This document shows, one piece after another, positions 47,501-62,500 of a stretch of DNA of 64,000 bases. Below the pieces are notes generated by a model. It was not told the DNA's origin. It did not search any database and saw only the letters and a program-made list of their open reading frames with translations. The DNA lies in contig NC_064048.1 of assembly GCF_932526225.1 (NCBI RefSeq), forward strand, positions 1,047,340 to 1,111,339. The letters are read 5' to 3'. The stretch is from Nematostella vectensis (taxonomy: Eukaryota; Cnidaria; Anthozoa; Actiniaria; Edwardsiidae). A program made the position numbers and the translations under genes. Each line of letters begins with the position of its first letter. The stretch's first letter is position 1.

Positions 47501-50500
47501 CTAAAGATGTGTCCGGTGACTCTCTCTCTTATCTAAAGATGTGTCCGGTGACTCCCTCTTACCTAAAGATGTGTCAGGTGACTCCCTCTTTTACCTAAAG
47601 ATGTGTCAGGTGACTCCCTCTCTTATCTAAAGATGTGTCAGTTGACTCCCTCTCTTACCTAAAGATGTGTCAGGTGACTCCCTCTCTTATCTAAAGATGT
47701 GTCAGGTGACTCCCTCTTTTATCTAAAGATGTGTCAGGTGACTCCCTCTCTTATCTAAAGATGTGTCAGGTGACTCCCTCTTTTACCTAAAGATGTGTCC
47801 GGTGAATCTCTCTTACCTAAAGATGTGTCAGGTGACTCCCTCTCTTATCTAAAGATGTGTCAGGTGACTCCCTCTCTTATCTAAAGATGTGTCAGGTGAC
47901 TCCCTCTCTTACCTAAAGATGTGTCAGGTGACTCCCTCTCTTACCTAAAGATGTGTCCGGTGACTCCCTCTTACCTAAAGATGTGTCAGGTGACTCCCTC
48001 TCTTACCTAAAGATGTGTCCGGTGACTCCCTCTCTTACCTAAAGATGTGTCAGGTGACTCCCTCTCTTACCTAAAGATGTGTCCGGTGACTCCCTCTCTT
48101 ATCTAAAGATGTGTCCGGTGACTCAATCTCTTACCTAAAGATGTGTCCGGTGACTCCCTCTCTTATCTAAAGATGTGTCAGGTGACTCCATCTCTTACCT
48201 AAAGATGTGTCAGGTGACTCCCTCTCTTATCTAAAGATGTGTCCGGTGCCTTCCTCTCTTATCTAAAGATGTGTCAGGTGACTCCCTCTTACCTAAAGAT
48301 GTGTCAGGTGACTCCCTCTCTTATCTAAAGATGTGTCAGGTGACTCCCTCTTACCTAAAGATGTGTCCGGTGACTCCCTCTCTTACCTAAAGATGTGTCA
48401 GGTGACTCCCTCTCTTATCTAAAGATGTGTCAGGTGACTCCCTCTTACCTAAAGATGTGTCCGTTGACTTCCTCTCTTACCTAAAGATGTGTCCGGTGAC
48501 TCCCTCTCTTACCTAAAGATGTGTCAGGTGACTCCCTCTCTTATCTAAAGATGTGTCAGGTGACTCCCTCTCTTACCTAAAGATGTGTCAGGTGACTCCA
48601 TCTCTTATCTAAAGATGTGTCCGGTGACTCCCTCTCTTACCTAAAGATGTGTCAGGTGACTCCCTCTCTTACCTAAAGATGTGTCAGGTGACTCCCTCTC
48701 TTATCTAAAGATGTGTCAGGTGACTCCCTCTCTTACCTAAAGATGTGTCAGGTGACTCCATCTCTTATCTAAAGATGTGTCAGGTGACTCCCTCTCTTAT
48801 CTAAAGATGTGTCCGGTGCCTTCCTCTCTTATCTAAAGATGTGTCCGGTGACTCCCTCTTACCTAAAGATGTGTCAGGTGACTCCCTCTCTTATCTTAAG
48901 ATGTGTCCGGTGACTCCCTCTCTTACCTAAAGATGTGTCAGGTGACTCCCTCTCTTACCTAAAGATGTGTCCGGTGACTCCCTCTCTTACCTAAAGATGT
49001 GTCAGGTGACTCCCTCTTATCTAAAGATGTGTCAGGTGACTCCCTCTCTTACCTAAAGATGTGTCAGGTGACTCCCTCTCTTACCTAAAGATGTGTCCGG
49101 TGACTCCCTCTCTTACCTAAAGATGTGTCCGGTGACTCCCTCTTATCTAAAGATGTGTCAGGTGACTCTCTCTCTTACCTAAAGATGTGTCCGGTGACTC
49201 TCTCTCTTATCTAAAGATGTGTCCGGTGACTCCCTCTTACCTAAAGATGTGTCAGGTGACTCCCTCTTTTACCTAAAGATGTGTCAGGTGACTTCCTCTC
49301 TGATCTAAAGATGTGTCAGTTGACTCCCTCTCTTACCTAAAGATGTGTCAGGTGACTCCCTCTCTTATCTAAAGATGTGTCAGGTGACTCCCTCTTTTAT
49401 CTAAAGATGTGTCAGGTGACTCCCTCTCTTATCTAAAGATGTGTCAGGTGACTCCCTCTCTTACCTAAAGATGTGTCCGGTGAATCTCTCTTACCTAAAG
49501 ATGTGTCAGGTGACTCCCTCTCTTATCTAAAGATGTGTCAGGTGACTCCCTCTCTTATCTAAAGATGTGTCAGGTGACTCCCTCTCTTACCTAAAGATGT
49601 GTCAGGTGACTCCCTCTCTTACCTAAAGATGTGTCCGGTGACTCCCTCTTACCTAAAGATGTGTCAGGTGACTCCCTCTCTTACCTAAAGATGTGTCCGG
49701 TGACTCCCTCTCTTACCTAAAGATGTGTCAGGTGACTCCCTCTCTTACCTAAAGATGTGTCCGGTGACTCCCTCTCTTATCTAAAGATGTGTCCGGTGAC
49801 TCAATCTCTTACCTAAAGATGTGTCCGGTGACTCCCTCTCTTATCTAAAGATGTGTCAGGTGACTCCATCTCTTACCTAAAGATGTGTCAGGTGACTCCC
49901 TCTCTTATCTAAAGATGTGTCCGGTGCCTTCCTCTCTTATCTAAAGATGTGTCAGGTGACTCCCTCTTACCTAAAGATGTGTCAGGTGACTCCCTCTCTT
50001 ATCTAAAGATGTGTCAGGTGACTCCCTCTTACCTAAAGATGTGTCCGGTGACTCCCTCTCTTACCTAAAGATGTGTCAGGTGACTCCCTCTCTTATCTAA
50101 AGATGTGTCAGGTGACTCCCTCTTACCTAAAGATGTGTCCGTTGACTTCCTCTCTTACCTAAAGATGTGTCCGGTGACTCCCTCTCTTACCTAAAGATGT
50201 GTCAGGTGACTCCCTCTCTTATCTAAAGATGTGTCAGGTGACTCCCTCTCTTACCTAAAGATGTGTCAGGTGACTCCATCTCTTATCTAAAGATGTGTCC
50301 GGTGACTCCCTCTCTTACCTAAAGATGTGTCAGGTGACTCCCTCTCTTACCTAAAGATGTGTCAGGTGACTCCCTCTCTTATCTAAAGATGTGTCCGGTG
50401 CCTTCCTCTCTTATCTAAAGATGTGTCAGGTGACTCCCTCTTACCTAAAGATGTGTCAGGTGACTCCCTCTCTTATCTAAAGATGTGTCAGGTGACTCCC

Positions 50501-53500
50501 TCTTACCTAAAGATGTGTCCGGTGACTCCCTCTCTTACCTAAAGATGTGTCAGGTGACTCCCTCTCTTATCTAAAGATGTGTCAGGTGACTCCCTCTTAC
50601 CTAAAGATGTGTCCGTTGACTTCCTCTCTTACCTAAAGATGTGTCCGGTGACTCCCTCTCTTACCTAAAGATGTGTCAGGTGACTCCCTCTCTTATCTAA
50701 AGATGTGTCAGGTGACTCCCTCTCTTACCTAAAGATGTGTCAGGTGACTCCATCTCTTATCTAAAGATGTGTCCGGTGACTCCCTCTCTTACCTAAAGAT
50801 GTGTCAGGTGACTCCCTCTCTTACCTAAAGATGTGTCAGGTGACTCCCTCTCTTATCTAAAGATGTGTCAGGTGACTCCCTCTTACCTAAAGATGTGTCA
50901 GGTGACTCTCTCTCTTACCTAAAGATGTGTCAGGTGACTCCCTCTTTTACCTAAAAATGTGTCAGGTGACTCCCTCTCTTATCTAAAGATGTGTCAGGTG
51001 ACTCCCTCTCTTACCTAAAGATGTGTCAGGTGACTCCCTCTCTTATCTAAAGATGTGTCAGGTGACTCTCTCTCTTACCTAAAGATGTGTCCGGTGACTC
51101 TCTCTCTTATCTAAAGATGTGTCCGGTGACTCCCTCTTACCTAAAGATGTGTCAGGTGACTCCCTCTTTTACCTAAAGATGTGTCAGGTGACTCCCTCTC
51201 TTATCTAAAGATGTGTCAGTTGACTCCCTCTCTTACCTAAAGATGTGTCAGGTGACTCCCTCTCTTATCTAAAGATGTGTCAGGTGACTCCCTCTTTTAT
51301 CTAAAGATGTGTCAGGTGACTCCCTCTCTTATCTAAAGATGTGTCAGGTGACTCCCTCTCTTACCTAAAGATGTGTCCGGTGAATCTCTCTTACCTAAAG
51401 ATGTGTCAGGTGACTCCCTCTCTTATCTAAAGATGTGTCAGGTGACTCCCTCTCTTATCTAAAGATGTGTCAGGTGACTCCCTCTCTTACCTAAAGATGT
51501 GTCAGGTGACTCCCTCTCTTACCTAAAGATGTGTCCGGTGACTCCCTCTTACCTAAAGATGTGTCAGGTGACTCCCTCTCTTACCTAAAGATGTGTCCGG
51601 TGACTCCCTCTCTTACCTAAAGATGTGTCAGGTGACTCCCTCTCTTACCTAAAGATGTGTCCGGTGACTCCCTCTCTTATCTAAAGATGTGTCCGGTGAC
51701 TCAATCTCTTACCTAAAGATGTGTCCGGTGACTCCCTCTCTTATCTAAAGATGTGTCAGGTGACTCCATCTCTTACCTAAAGATGTGTCAGGTGACTCCC
51801 TCTCTTATCTAAAGATGTGTCCGGTGCCTTCCTCTCTTATCTAAAGATGTGTCAGGTGACTCCCTCTTACCTAAAGATGTGTCAGGTGACTCCCTCTCTT
51901 ATCTAAAGATGTGTCAGGTGACTCCCTCTTACCTAAAGATGTGTCCGGTGACTCCCTCTCTTACCTAAAGATGTGTCAGGTGACTCCCTCTCTTATCTAA
52001 AGATGTGTCAGGTGACTCCCTCTTACCTAAAGATGTGTCCGTTGAATTCCTCTCTTACCTAAAGATGTGTCCGGTGACTCCCTCTCTTACCTAAAGATGT
52101 GTCAGGTGACTCCCTCTCTTATCTAAAGATGTGTCAGGTGACTCCCTCTCTTACCTAAAGATGTGTCAGGTGACTCCATCTCTTATCTAAAGATGTGTCC
52201 GGTGACTCCCTCTCTTACCTAAAGATGTGTCAGGTGACTCCCTCTCTTACCTAAAGATGTGTCAGGTGACTCCCTCTCTTATCTAAAGATGTGTCAGGTG
52301 ACTCCCTCTCTTACCTAAAGATGTGTCAGGTGACTCCATCTCTTATCTAAAGATGTGTCAGGTGACTCCCTCTCTTATCTAAAGATGTGTCCGGTGCCTT
52401 CCTCTCTTATCTAAAGATGTGTCCGGTGACTCCCTCTTACCTAAAGATGTGTCAGGTGACTCCCTCTCTTATCTTAAGATGTGTCCGGTGACTCCCTCTC
52501 TTACCTAAAGATGTGTCAGGTGACTCCCTCTCTTACCTAAAGATGTGTCCGGTGACTCCCTCTCTTACCTAAAGATGTGTCAGGTGACTCCCTCTTATCT
52601 AAAGATGTGTCAGGTGACTCCCTCTCTTACCTAAAGATGTGTCAGGTGACTCCCTCTCTTACCTAAAGATGTGTCCGGTGACTCCCTCTCTTACCTAAAG
52701 ATGTGTCCGGTGACTCCCTCTTATCTAAAGATGTGTCAGGTGACTCCCTCTCTTACCTAAAGATGTGTCCGGTGACTCCCTCTCTTACCTAAAGATGTGT
52801 CCGGTGACTCCCTCTCTTACCTAAAGATGTGTCCGGTGACTCCCTCTCTTACCTAAAGATGTGTCCGGTGACTCCCTCTTATCTAAAGATGTGTCAGGTG
52901 ACTCCCTCTCTTACCTAAAGATGTGTCAGGTGACTCCCTCTCTTATCTAAAGATGTGTCAGGTGACTCCCTCTCTTATCTAAAGATGTGTCAGGTGACTC
53001 CCTCTCTTACCTAAAGATGTGTCAGGTGACTCCCTCTTATCTAAAGATGTGTCCGGTGACTCCCTCTTACCTAAAGATGTGTCAGGTGACTCCCTCTCTT
53101 ACCTAAAGATGTGTCCGGTGACTCCCTCTCTTACCTAAAGATGTGTCAGGTGACTCCCTCTCTTACCTAAAGATGTGTCCGGTGACTCCCTCTCTTACCT
53201 AAAGATGTGTCCAGTGACTCCCTCTCTTACCTAAAGATGTGTCCGGTGACTCCCTCTCTTATCTAAAGATGTGTCAGGTGACTCCATCTCTTACCTAAAG
53301 ATGTGTCAGGTGACTCCCTCTCTTATCTAAAGATGTGTCCGGTGCCTTCCTCTCTTATCTAAAGATGTGTCAGGTGACTCCCTCTTACCTAAAGATGTGT
53401 CAGGTGACTCCCTCTCTTATCTAAAGATGTGTCAGGTGACTCCCTCTTACCTAAAGATGTGTCCGGTGACTCCCTCTCTTACCTAAAGATGTGTCAGGTG

Positions 53501-56500
53501 ACTCACTCTCTTATCTAAAGATGTGTCAGGTGACTCCCTCTCTTATCTAAAGATGTGTCAGGTGACTCCATCTCTTACCTAAAGATGTGTCAGGTGACTC
53601 CCTCTCTTATCTAAAGATGTGTCCGGTGCCTTCCTCTCTTATCTAAAGATGTGTCAGGTGACTCCCTCTTACCTAAAGATGTGTCAGGTGACTCCCTCTC
53701 TTATCTAAAGATGTGTCAGGTGACTCCCTCTTACCTAAAGATGTGTCCGGTGACTCCCTCTCTTACCTGAAGATGTGTCAGGTGACTCCCTCTCTTATCT
53801 AAAGATGTGTCAGGTGACTCCCTCTTACCTAAAGATGTGTCCGTTGACTTCCTCTCTTACCTAAAGATGTGTCCGGTGACTCCCTCTCTTACCTAAAGAT
53901 GTGTCAGGTGACTCCCTCTCTTATCTAAAGATGTGTCAGGTGACTCCCTCTCTTACCTAAAGATGTGTCAGGTGACTCCATCTCTTATCTAAAGATGTGT
54001 CCGGTGACTCCCTCTCTTACCTAAAGATGTGTCAGGTGACTCCATCTCTTATCTAAAGATGTGTCCGGTGACTCCCTCTCTTACCTAAAGATGTGTCAGG
54101 TGACTCCCTCTCTTATCTAAAGATGTGTCAGGTGACTCCCTCTCTTACCTAAAGATGTGTCAGGTGACTCCATCTCTTATCTAAAGATATGTCAGGTGAC
54201 TCCCTCTCTTATCTAAAGATGTGTCCGGTGCCTTCCTCTCTTATCTAAAGATGTGTCCGGTGACTCCCTCTTACCTAAAGATGTGTCAGGTGACTCCCTC
54301 TTACCTAAAGATGTGTCAGGTGACTCCCTCTCTTATCTTAAGATGTGTCCGGTGACTCCCTCTCTTACCTAAAGATGTGTCAGGTGACTCCCTCTCTTAC
54401 CTAAAGATGTGTCCGGTGACTCCCTCTCTTACTTAAAGATGTGTCAGGTGACTCCCTCTTATCTAAAGATGTGTCCGGTGACTCCCTCTTACCTAAAGAT
54501 GTGTCAGGTGACTCCCTCTCTTACCTAAAGATGTGTCCGGTGACTCCCTCTCTTACCTAAAGATGTGTCAGGTGACTCCCTCTCTTACCTAAAGATGTGT
54601 CCGGTGACTCCCTCTCTTACCTAAAGATGTGTCCGGTGACTCCCTCTCTTACCTAAAGATGTGTCCGGTGACTCCCTCTCTTATCTAAAGATGTGTCAGG
54701 TGACTCCATCTCTTACCTAAAGATGTGTCAGGTGACTCCCTCTCTTATCTAAAGATGTGTCCGGTGCCTTCCTCTCTTATCTAAAGATGTGTCAGGTGAC
54801 TCCCTCTTACCTAAAGATGTGTCAGGTGACTCCCTCTCTTATCTAAAGATGTGTCAGGTGACTCCCTCTTACCTAAAGATGTGTCCGGTGACTCCCTCTC
54901 TTACCTAAAGATGTGTCAGGTGACTCCCTCTCTTATCTAAAGATGTGTCAGGTGACTCCCTCTTACCTAAAGATGTGTCCGTTGACTTCCTCTCTTACCT
55001 AAAGATGTGTCAGGTGACTCCCTCTCTTACCTAAAGATGTGTCAGGTGACTCCCTCTCTTATCTAAAGATGTGTCAGGTGACTCCCTCTCTTACCTAAAG
55101 ATGTGTCAGGTGACTCCATCTCTTATCTAAAGATGTGTCCGGTGACTCCCTCTCTTACCTAAAGATGTGTCAGGTGAATCCCTCTCTTATCTAAAGATGT
55201 GTCAGGTGACTCCCTCTCTTACCTAAAGATGTGTCAGGTGACTCCATCTCTTATCTAAAGATGTGTCAGGTGACTCCCTCTCTTATCTAAAGATGTGTCC
55301 GGTGCCTTACTCTCTTATCTAAAGATGTGTCCGGTGACTCCCTCTTACCTAAAGATGTGTCAGGTGACTCCCTCTCTTACCTAAAGATGTGTCAGGTGAC
55401 TCCCTCTCTTACCTAAAGTTGTGTCCGTTGACTCCCTCTCTTACCTAAAGATGTGTCCGGTGACTCCATCTCTTACCTAAAGATGTGTCAGGTGACTCCC
55501 TCTCTTATCTAAAGATGTGTCCGGTGATTTCCTCTCTTATCTAAAGATGTGTCAGGTGACTCCCTCTTACCTAAAGATGTGTCAGGTGACTCCCTCTCTT
55601 ATCTAAAGATGTGTCAGGTGACTCCCTCTTTTACCTAAAGATGTGTCAGGTGACTCACTCTTTTACCTAAAGATGTGTCAGGTGACTCCCTCTCTTATCT
55701 AAAGATGTGTCAGGTGACTCCCTCTCTTATCTAAAGATGTGTCAGGTGACTCCCTCTCTTATCTAAAGATGTGTCAGGTGACTCCCTCTTTTACCTAAAG
55801 ATGTGTCAGGTGACTTACTCTCTTATCTAAAGATGTGTCCGGTGACTCCCTCTCTTACCTAAAGATGTGTCAGGTGACTCCCTCTCTTATCTAAAGATGT
55901 GTCAGGTGACTCTCTCTCTTATCTAAAGATGTGTCAGGTGACTCCCTCTTTTACCTAAAGATGTGTCAGGTGACTCCCTCTTTTACCTAAAGATGTCTCA
56001 GGTGACTCCCTTTCTTATCTAAAGATGTGTCCGGTGCCTTCCTCTCTTATCTAAAGATGTGTCAGGTGACTCCCTCTTTTACCTAAAGATGTGTCAGGTG
56101 ACTCCCTCTCTTATCTAAAGATGTGTCAGGTGACTCCCTCTTTTACCTAAAGATGTGTCAGGTGACTCCCTCTCTTATCTAAAGATGTGTCAGGTGACTC
56201 TCTCTCTTATCTAAAGATGTGTCCGGTGCCTTCCTCTCTTATCTAAAGATGTGTCAGGTGACTCCCTCTTTTACCTAAAGATGTGTCAGGTGACTCCCTT
56301 TCTTATCTAAAGATGTGTCAGGTGACTCCATCTCTTACCTAAAGATGTGTCAGGTGACTCCCTCTCTTATCTAAAGATGTGTCCGGTGCCTTCCTCTCTT
56401 ATCTAAAGATGTGTCAGGTGACTCCCTCTTACCTAAAGATGTGTCAGGTGACTCCCTCTCTTATCTAAAGATGTGTCAGGTGACTCCCTCTTACCTAAAG

Positions 56501-59500
56501 ATGTGTCCGGTGACTCCCTCTCTTACCTAAAGATGTGTCAGGTGACTCCCTCTCTTATCTAAAGATGTGTCAGGTGACTCCCTCTTACCTAAAGATGTGT
56601 CCGTTGACTTCCTCTCTTACCTAAAGATGTGTCAGGTGACTCCCTCTCTTACCTAAAGATGTGTCAGGTGACTCCCTCTCTTATCTAAAGATGTGTCAGG
56701 TGACTCCCTCTCTTACCTAAAGATGTGTCAGGTGACTCCATCTCTTATCTAAAGATGTGTCCGGTGACTCCCTCTCTTACCTAAAGATGTGTCAGGTGAA
56801 TCCCTCTCTTATCTAAAGATGTGTCAGGTGACTCCCTCTCTTACCTAAAGATGTGTCAGGTGACTCCATCTCTTATCTAAAGATGTGTCAGGTGACTCCC
56901 TCTCTTATCTAAAGATGTGTCCGGTGCCTTACTCTCTTATCTAAAGATGTGTCCGGTGACTCCCTCTTACCTAAAGATGTGTCAGGTGACTCCCTCTCTT
57001 ACCTAAAGATGTGTCAGGTGACTCCCTCTCTTACCTAAAGTTGTGTCCGTTGACTCCCTCTCTTACCTAAAGATGTGTCCGGTGACTCCATCTCTTACCT
57101 AAAGATGTGTCAGGTGACTCCCTCTCTTATCTAAAGATGTGTCCGGTGCCTTCCTCTCTTATCTAAAGATGTGTCAGGTGACTCCCTCTTACCTAAAGAT
57201 GTGTCAGGTGACTCCCTCTCTTATCTAAAGATGTGTCAGGTGACTCCCTCTTTTACCTAAAGATGTGTCAGGTGACTCACTCTTTTACCTAAAGATGTGT
57301 CAGGTGACTCCCTCTCTTATCTAAAGATGTGTCAGGTGACTCCCTCTCTTATCTAAAGATGTGTCAGGTGACTCCCTCTCTTATCTAAAGATGTGTCAGG
57401 TGACTCCCTCTTTTACCTAAAGATGTGTCAGGTGACTTACTCTCTTATCTAAAGATGTGTCCGGTGACTCCCTCTCTTACCTAAAGATGTGTCAGGTGAC
57501 TCCCTCTCTTATCTAAAGATGTGTCAGGTGACTCCCTCTCTTACCTAAAGATGTGTCAGGTGACTCCCTCTCTTATCTAAAGATGTGTCAGGTGACTCCC
57601 TCTCTTATCTAAAGATGTGTCAGGTGACTCCCTCTCTTACCTAAAGATGTGTCAGGTGACTCCCTCTTATCTAAAGATGTGTCCGGTGACTCCCTCTTAC
57701 CTAAAGATGTGTCAGGTGACTCCCTCTCTTACCTAAAGATGTGTCCGGTGACTCCCTCTCTTACCTAAAGATGTGTCAGGTGACTCCCTCTCTTACCTAA
57801 AGATGTGTCCGGTGACTCCCTCTCTTACCTAAAGATGTGTCCGGTGACTCCCTCTCTTACCTAAAGATGTGTCCGGTGACTCCCTCTCTTATCTAAAGAT
57901 GTGTCAGGTGACTCCATCTCTTACCTAAAGATGTGTCAGGTGACTCCCTCTCTTATCTAAAGATGTGTCCGGTGCCTTCCTCTCTTATCTAAAGATGTGT
58001 CCGGTGACTCCCTCTCTTACCTAAAGATGTGTCAGGTGACTCCCTCTTATCTAAAGATGTGTCAGGTGACTCCCTCTCTTACCTAAAGATGTGTCAGGTG
58101 ACTCCCTCTCTTACCTAAAGATGTGTCCGGTGACTCCCTCTCTTACCTAAAGATGTGTCCGGTGACTCCCTCTTATCTAAAGATGTGTCAGGTGACTCCC
58201 TCTCTTACCTAAAGATGTGTCCGGTGACTCCCTCTCTTACCTAAAGATGTGTCCGGTCACTCCCTCTCTTACCTAAAGATGTGTCCGGTGTCTCCCTCTC
58301 TTACCTAAAGATGTGTCCGGTGACTCCCTCTTATCTAAAGATGTGTCAGGTGACTCCCTCTCTTACCTAAAGATGTGTCAGGTGACTCCCTCTCTTATCT
58401 AAAGATGTGTCAGGTGACTCCCTCTCTTATCTAAAGATGTGTCAGGTGACTCCCTCTCTTACCTAAAGATGTGTCAGGTGACTCCCTCTTATCTAAAGAT
58501 GTGTCCGGTGACTCCCTCTTACCTAAAGATGTGTCAGGTGACTCCCTCTCTTACCTAAAGATGTGTCCGGTGACTCCCTCTCTTACCTAAAGATGTGTCA
58601 GGTGACTCCCTCTCTTACCTAAAGATGTGTCCGGTGACTCCCTCTCTTACCTAAAGATGTGTCCGGTGACTCCCTCTCTTACCTAAAGATGTGTCCGGTG
58701 ACTCCCTCTCTTATCTAAAGATGTGTCAGGTGACTCCATCTCTTACCTAAAGATGTGTCAGGTGACTCCCTCTCTTATCTAAAGATGTGTCCGGTGCCTT
58801 CCTCTCTTATCTAAAGATGTGTCAGGTGACTCCCTCTTACCTAAAGATGTGTCAGGTGACTCCCTCTCTTATCTAAAGATGTGTCAGGTGACTCCCTCTT
58901 ACCTAAAGATGTGTCCGGTGACTCCCTCTCTTACCTAAAGATGTGTCAGGTGACTCCCTCTCTTATCTAAAGATGTGTCAGGTGACTCCCTCTTACCTAA
59001 AGATGTGTCCGTTGACTTCCTCTCTTACCTAAAGATGTGTCAGGTGACTCCCTCTCTTACCTAAAGATGTGTCAGGTGACTCCCTCTCTTATCTAAAGAT
59101 GTGTCAGGTGACTCACTCTCTTACCTAAAGATGTGTCAGGTGACTCCCTCTTACCTAAAGATGTGTCAGGTGACTCCCTCTCTTATCTAAAGATGTGTCA
59201 GGTGACTCCCTCTTACCTAAAGATGTGTCCGGTGACTCCCTCTCTTACCTGAAGATGTGTCAGGTGACTCCCTCTCTTATCTAAAGATGTGTCAGGTGAC
59301 TCCCTCTTACCTAAAGATGTGTCCGTTGACTTCCTCTCTTACCTAAAGATGTGTCCGGTGACTCCCTCTCTTACCTAAAGATGTGTCAGGTGACTCCCTC
59401 TCTTATCTAAAGATGTGTCAGGTGACTCCCTCTCTTACCTAAAGATGTGTCAGGTGACTCCATCTCTTATCTAAAGATGTGTCCGGTGACTCCCTCTCTT

Positions 59501-62500
59501 ACCTAAAGATGTGTCAGGTGACTCCATCTCTTATCTAAAGATGTGTCCGGTGACTCCCTCTCTTACCTAAAGATGTGTCAGGTGACTCCCTCTCTTATCT
59601 AAAGATGTGTCAGGTGACTCCCTCTCTTACCTAAAGATGTGTCAGGTGACTCCATCTCTTATCTAAAGATATGTCAGGTGACTCCCTCTCTTATCTAAAG
59701 ATGTGTCCGGTGCCTTCCTCTCTTATCTAAAGATGTGTCCGGTGACTCCCTCTTACCTAAAGATGTGTCAGGTGACTCCCTCTTACCTAAAGATGTGTCA
59801 GGTGACTCCCTCTCTTATCTTAAGATGTGTCCGGTGACTCCCTCTCTTACCTAAAGATGTGTCAGGTGACTCCCTCTCTTACCTAAAGATGTGTCCGGTG
59901 ACTCCCTCTCTTACTTAAAGATGTGTCAGGTGACTCCCTCTTATCTAAAGATGTGTCCGGTGACTCCCTCTTACCTAAAGATGTGTCAGGTGACTCCCTC
60001 TCTTACCTAAAGATGTGTCCGGTGACTCCCTCTCTTACCTAAAGATGTGTCAGGTGACTCCCTCTCTTACCTAAAGATGTGTCCGGTGACTCCCTCTCTT
60101 ACCTAAAGATGTGTCCGGTGACTCCCTCTCTTACCTAAAGATGTGTCCGGTGACTCCCTCTCTTATCTAAAGATGTGTCAGGTGACTCCATCTCTTACCT
60201 AAAGATGTGTCAGGTGACTCCCTCTCTTATCTAAAGATGTGTCCGGTGCCTTCCTCTCTTATCTAAAGATGTGTCAGGTGACTCCCTCTTACCTAAAGAT
60301 GTGTCAGGTGACTCCCTCTCTTATCTAAAGATGTGTCAGGTGACTCCCTCTTACCTAAAGATGTGTCCGGTGACTCCCTCTCTTACCTAAAGATGTGTCA
60401 GGTGACTCCCTCTCTTATCTAAAGATGTGTCAGGTGACTCCCTCTTACCTAAAGATGTGTCCGTTGACTTCCTCTCTTACCTAAAGATGTGTCAGGTGAC
60501 TCCCTCTCTTACCTAAAGATGTGTCAGGTGACTCCCTCTCTTATCTAAAGATGTGTCAGGTGACTCCCTCTCTTACCTAAAGATGTGTCAGGTGACTCCA
60601 TCTCTTATCTAAAGATGTGTCCGGTGACTCCCTCTCTTACCTAAAGATGTGTCAGGTGAATCCCTCTCTTATCTAAAGATGTGTCAGGTGACTCCCTCTC
60701 TTACCTAAAGATGTGTCAGGTGACTCCATCTCTTATCTAAAGATGTGTCAGGTGACTCCCTCTCTTATCTAAAGATGTGTCCGGTGCCTTACTCTCTTAT
60801 CTAAAGATGTGTCCGGTGACTCCCTCTTACCTAAAGATGTGTCAGGTGACTCCCTCTCTTACCTAAAGATGTGTCAGGTGACTCCCTCTCTTACCTAAAG
60901 TTGTGTCCGTTGACTCCCTCTCTTACCTAAAGATGTGTCCGGTGACTCCATCTCTTACCTAAAGATGTGTCAGGTGACTCCCTCTCTTATCTAAAGATGT
61001 GTCCGGTGATTTCCTCTCTTATCTAAAGATGTGTCAGGTGACTCCCTCTTACCTAAAGATGTGTCAGGTGACTCCCTCTCTTATCTAAAGATGTGTCAGG
61101 TGACTCCCTCTTTTACCTAAAGATGTGTCAGGTGACTCACTCTTTTACCTAAAGATGTGTCAGGTGACTCCCTCTCTTATCTAAAGATGTGTCAGGTGAC
61201 TCCCTCTCTTATCTAAAGATGTGTCAGGTGACTCCCTCTCTTATCTAAAGATGTGTCAGGTGACTCCCTCTTTTACCTAAAGATGTGTCAGGTGACTTAC
61301 TCTCTTATCTAAAGATGTGTCCGGTGACTCCCTCTCTTACCTAAAGATGTGTCAGGTGACTCCCTCTCTTATCTAAAGATGTGTCAGGTGACTCTCTCTC
61401 TTATCTAAAGATGTGTCAGGTGACTCCCTCTTTTACCTAAAGATGTGTCAGGTGACTCCCTCTTTTACCTAAAGATGTCTCAGGTGACTCCCTTTCTTAT
61501 CTAAAGATGTGTCCGGTGCCTTCCTCTCTTATCTAAAGATGTGTCAGGTGACTCCCTCTTTTACCTAAAGATGTGTCAGGTGACTCCCTCTCTTATCTAA
61601 AGATGTGTCAGGTGACTCCCTCTTTTACCTAAAGATGTGTCAGGTGACTCCCTCTCTTATCTAAAGATGTGTCAGGTGACTCTCTCTCTTATCTAAAGAT
61701 GTGTCCGGTGCCTTCCTCTCTTATCTAAAGATGTGTCAGGTGACTCCCTCTTTTACCTAAAGATGTGTCAGGTGACTCCCTTTCTTATCTAAAGATGTGT
61801 CAGGTGACTCCATCTCTTACCTAAAGATGTGTCAGGTGACTCCCTCTCTTATCTAAAGATGTGTCCGGTGCCTTCCTCTCTTATCTAAAGATGTGTCAGG
61901 TGACTCCCTCTTACCTAAAGATGTGTCAGGTGACTCCCTCTCTTATCTAAAGATGTGTCAGGTGACTCCCTCTTACCTAAAGATGTGTCCGGTGACTCCC
62001 TCTCTTACCTAAAGATGTGTCAGGTGACTCCCTCTCTTATCTAAAGATGTGTCAGGTGACTCCCTCTTACCTAAAGATGTGTCCGTTGACTTCCTCTCTT
62101 ACCTAAAGATGTGTCAGGTGACTCCCTCTCTTACCTAAAGATGTGTCAGGTGACTCCCTCTCTTATCTAAAGATGTGTCAGGTGACTCCCTCTCTTACCT
62201 AAAGATGTGTCAGGTGACTCCATCTCTTATCTAAAGATGTGTCCGGTGACTCCCTCTCTTACCTAAAGATGTGTCAGGTGAATCCCTCTCTTATCTAAAG
62301 ATGTGTCAGGTGACTCCCTCTCTTACCTAAAGATGTGTCAGGTGACTCCATCTCTTATCTAAAGATGTGTCAGGTGACTCCCTCTCTTATCTAAAGATGT
62401 GTCCGGTGCCTTACTCTCTTATCTAAAGATGTGTCCGGTGACTCCCTCTTACCTAAAGATGTGTCAGGTGACTCCCTCTCTTACCTAAAGATGTGTCAGG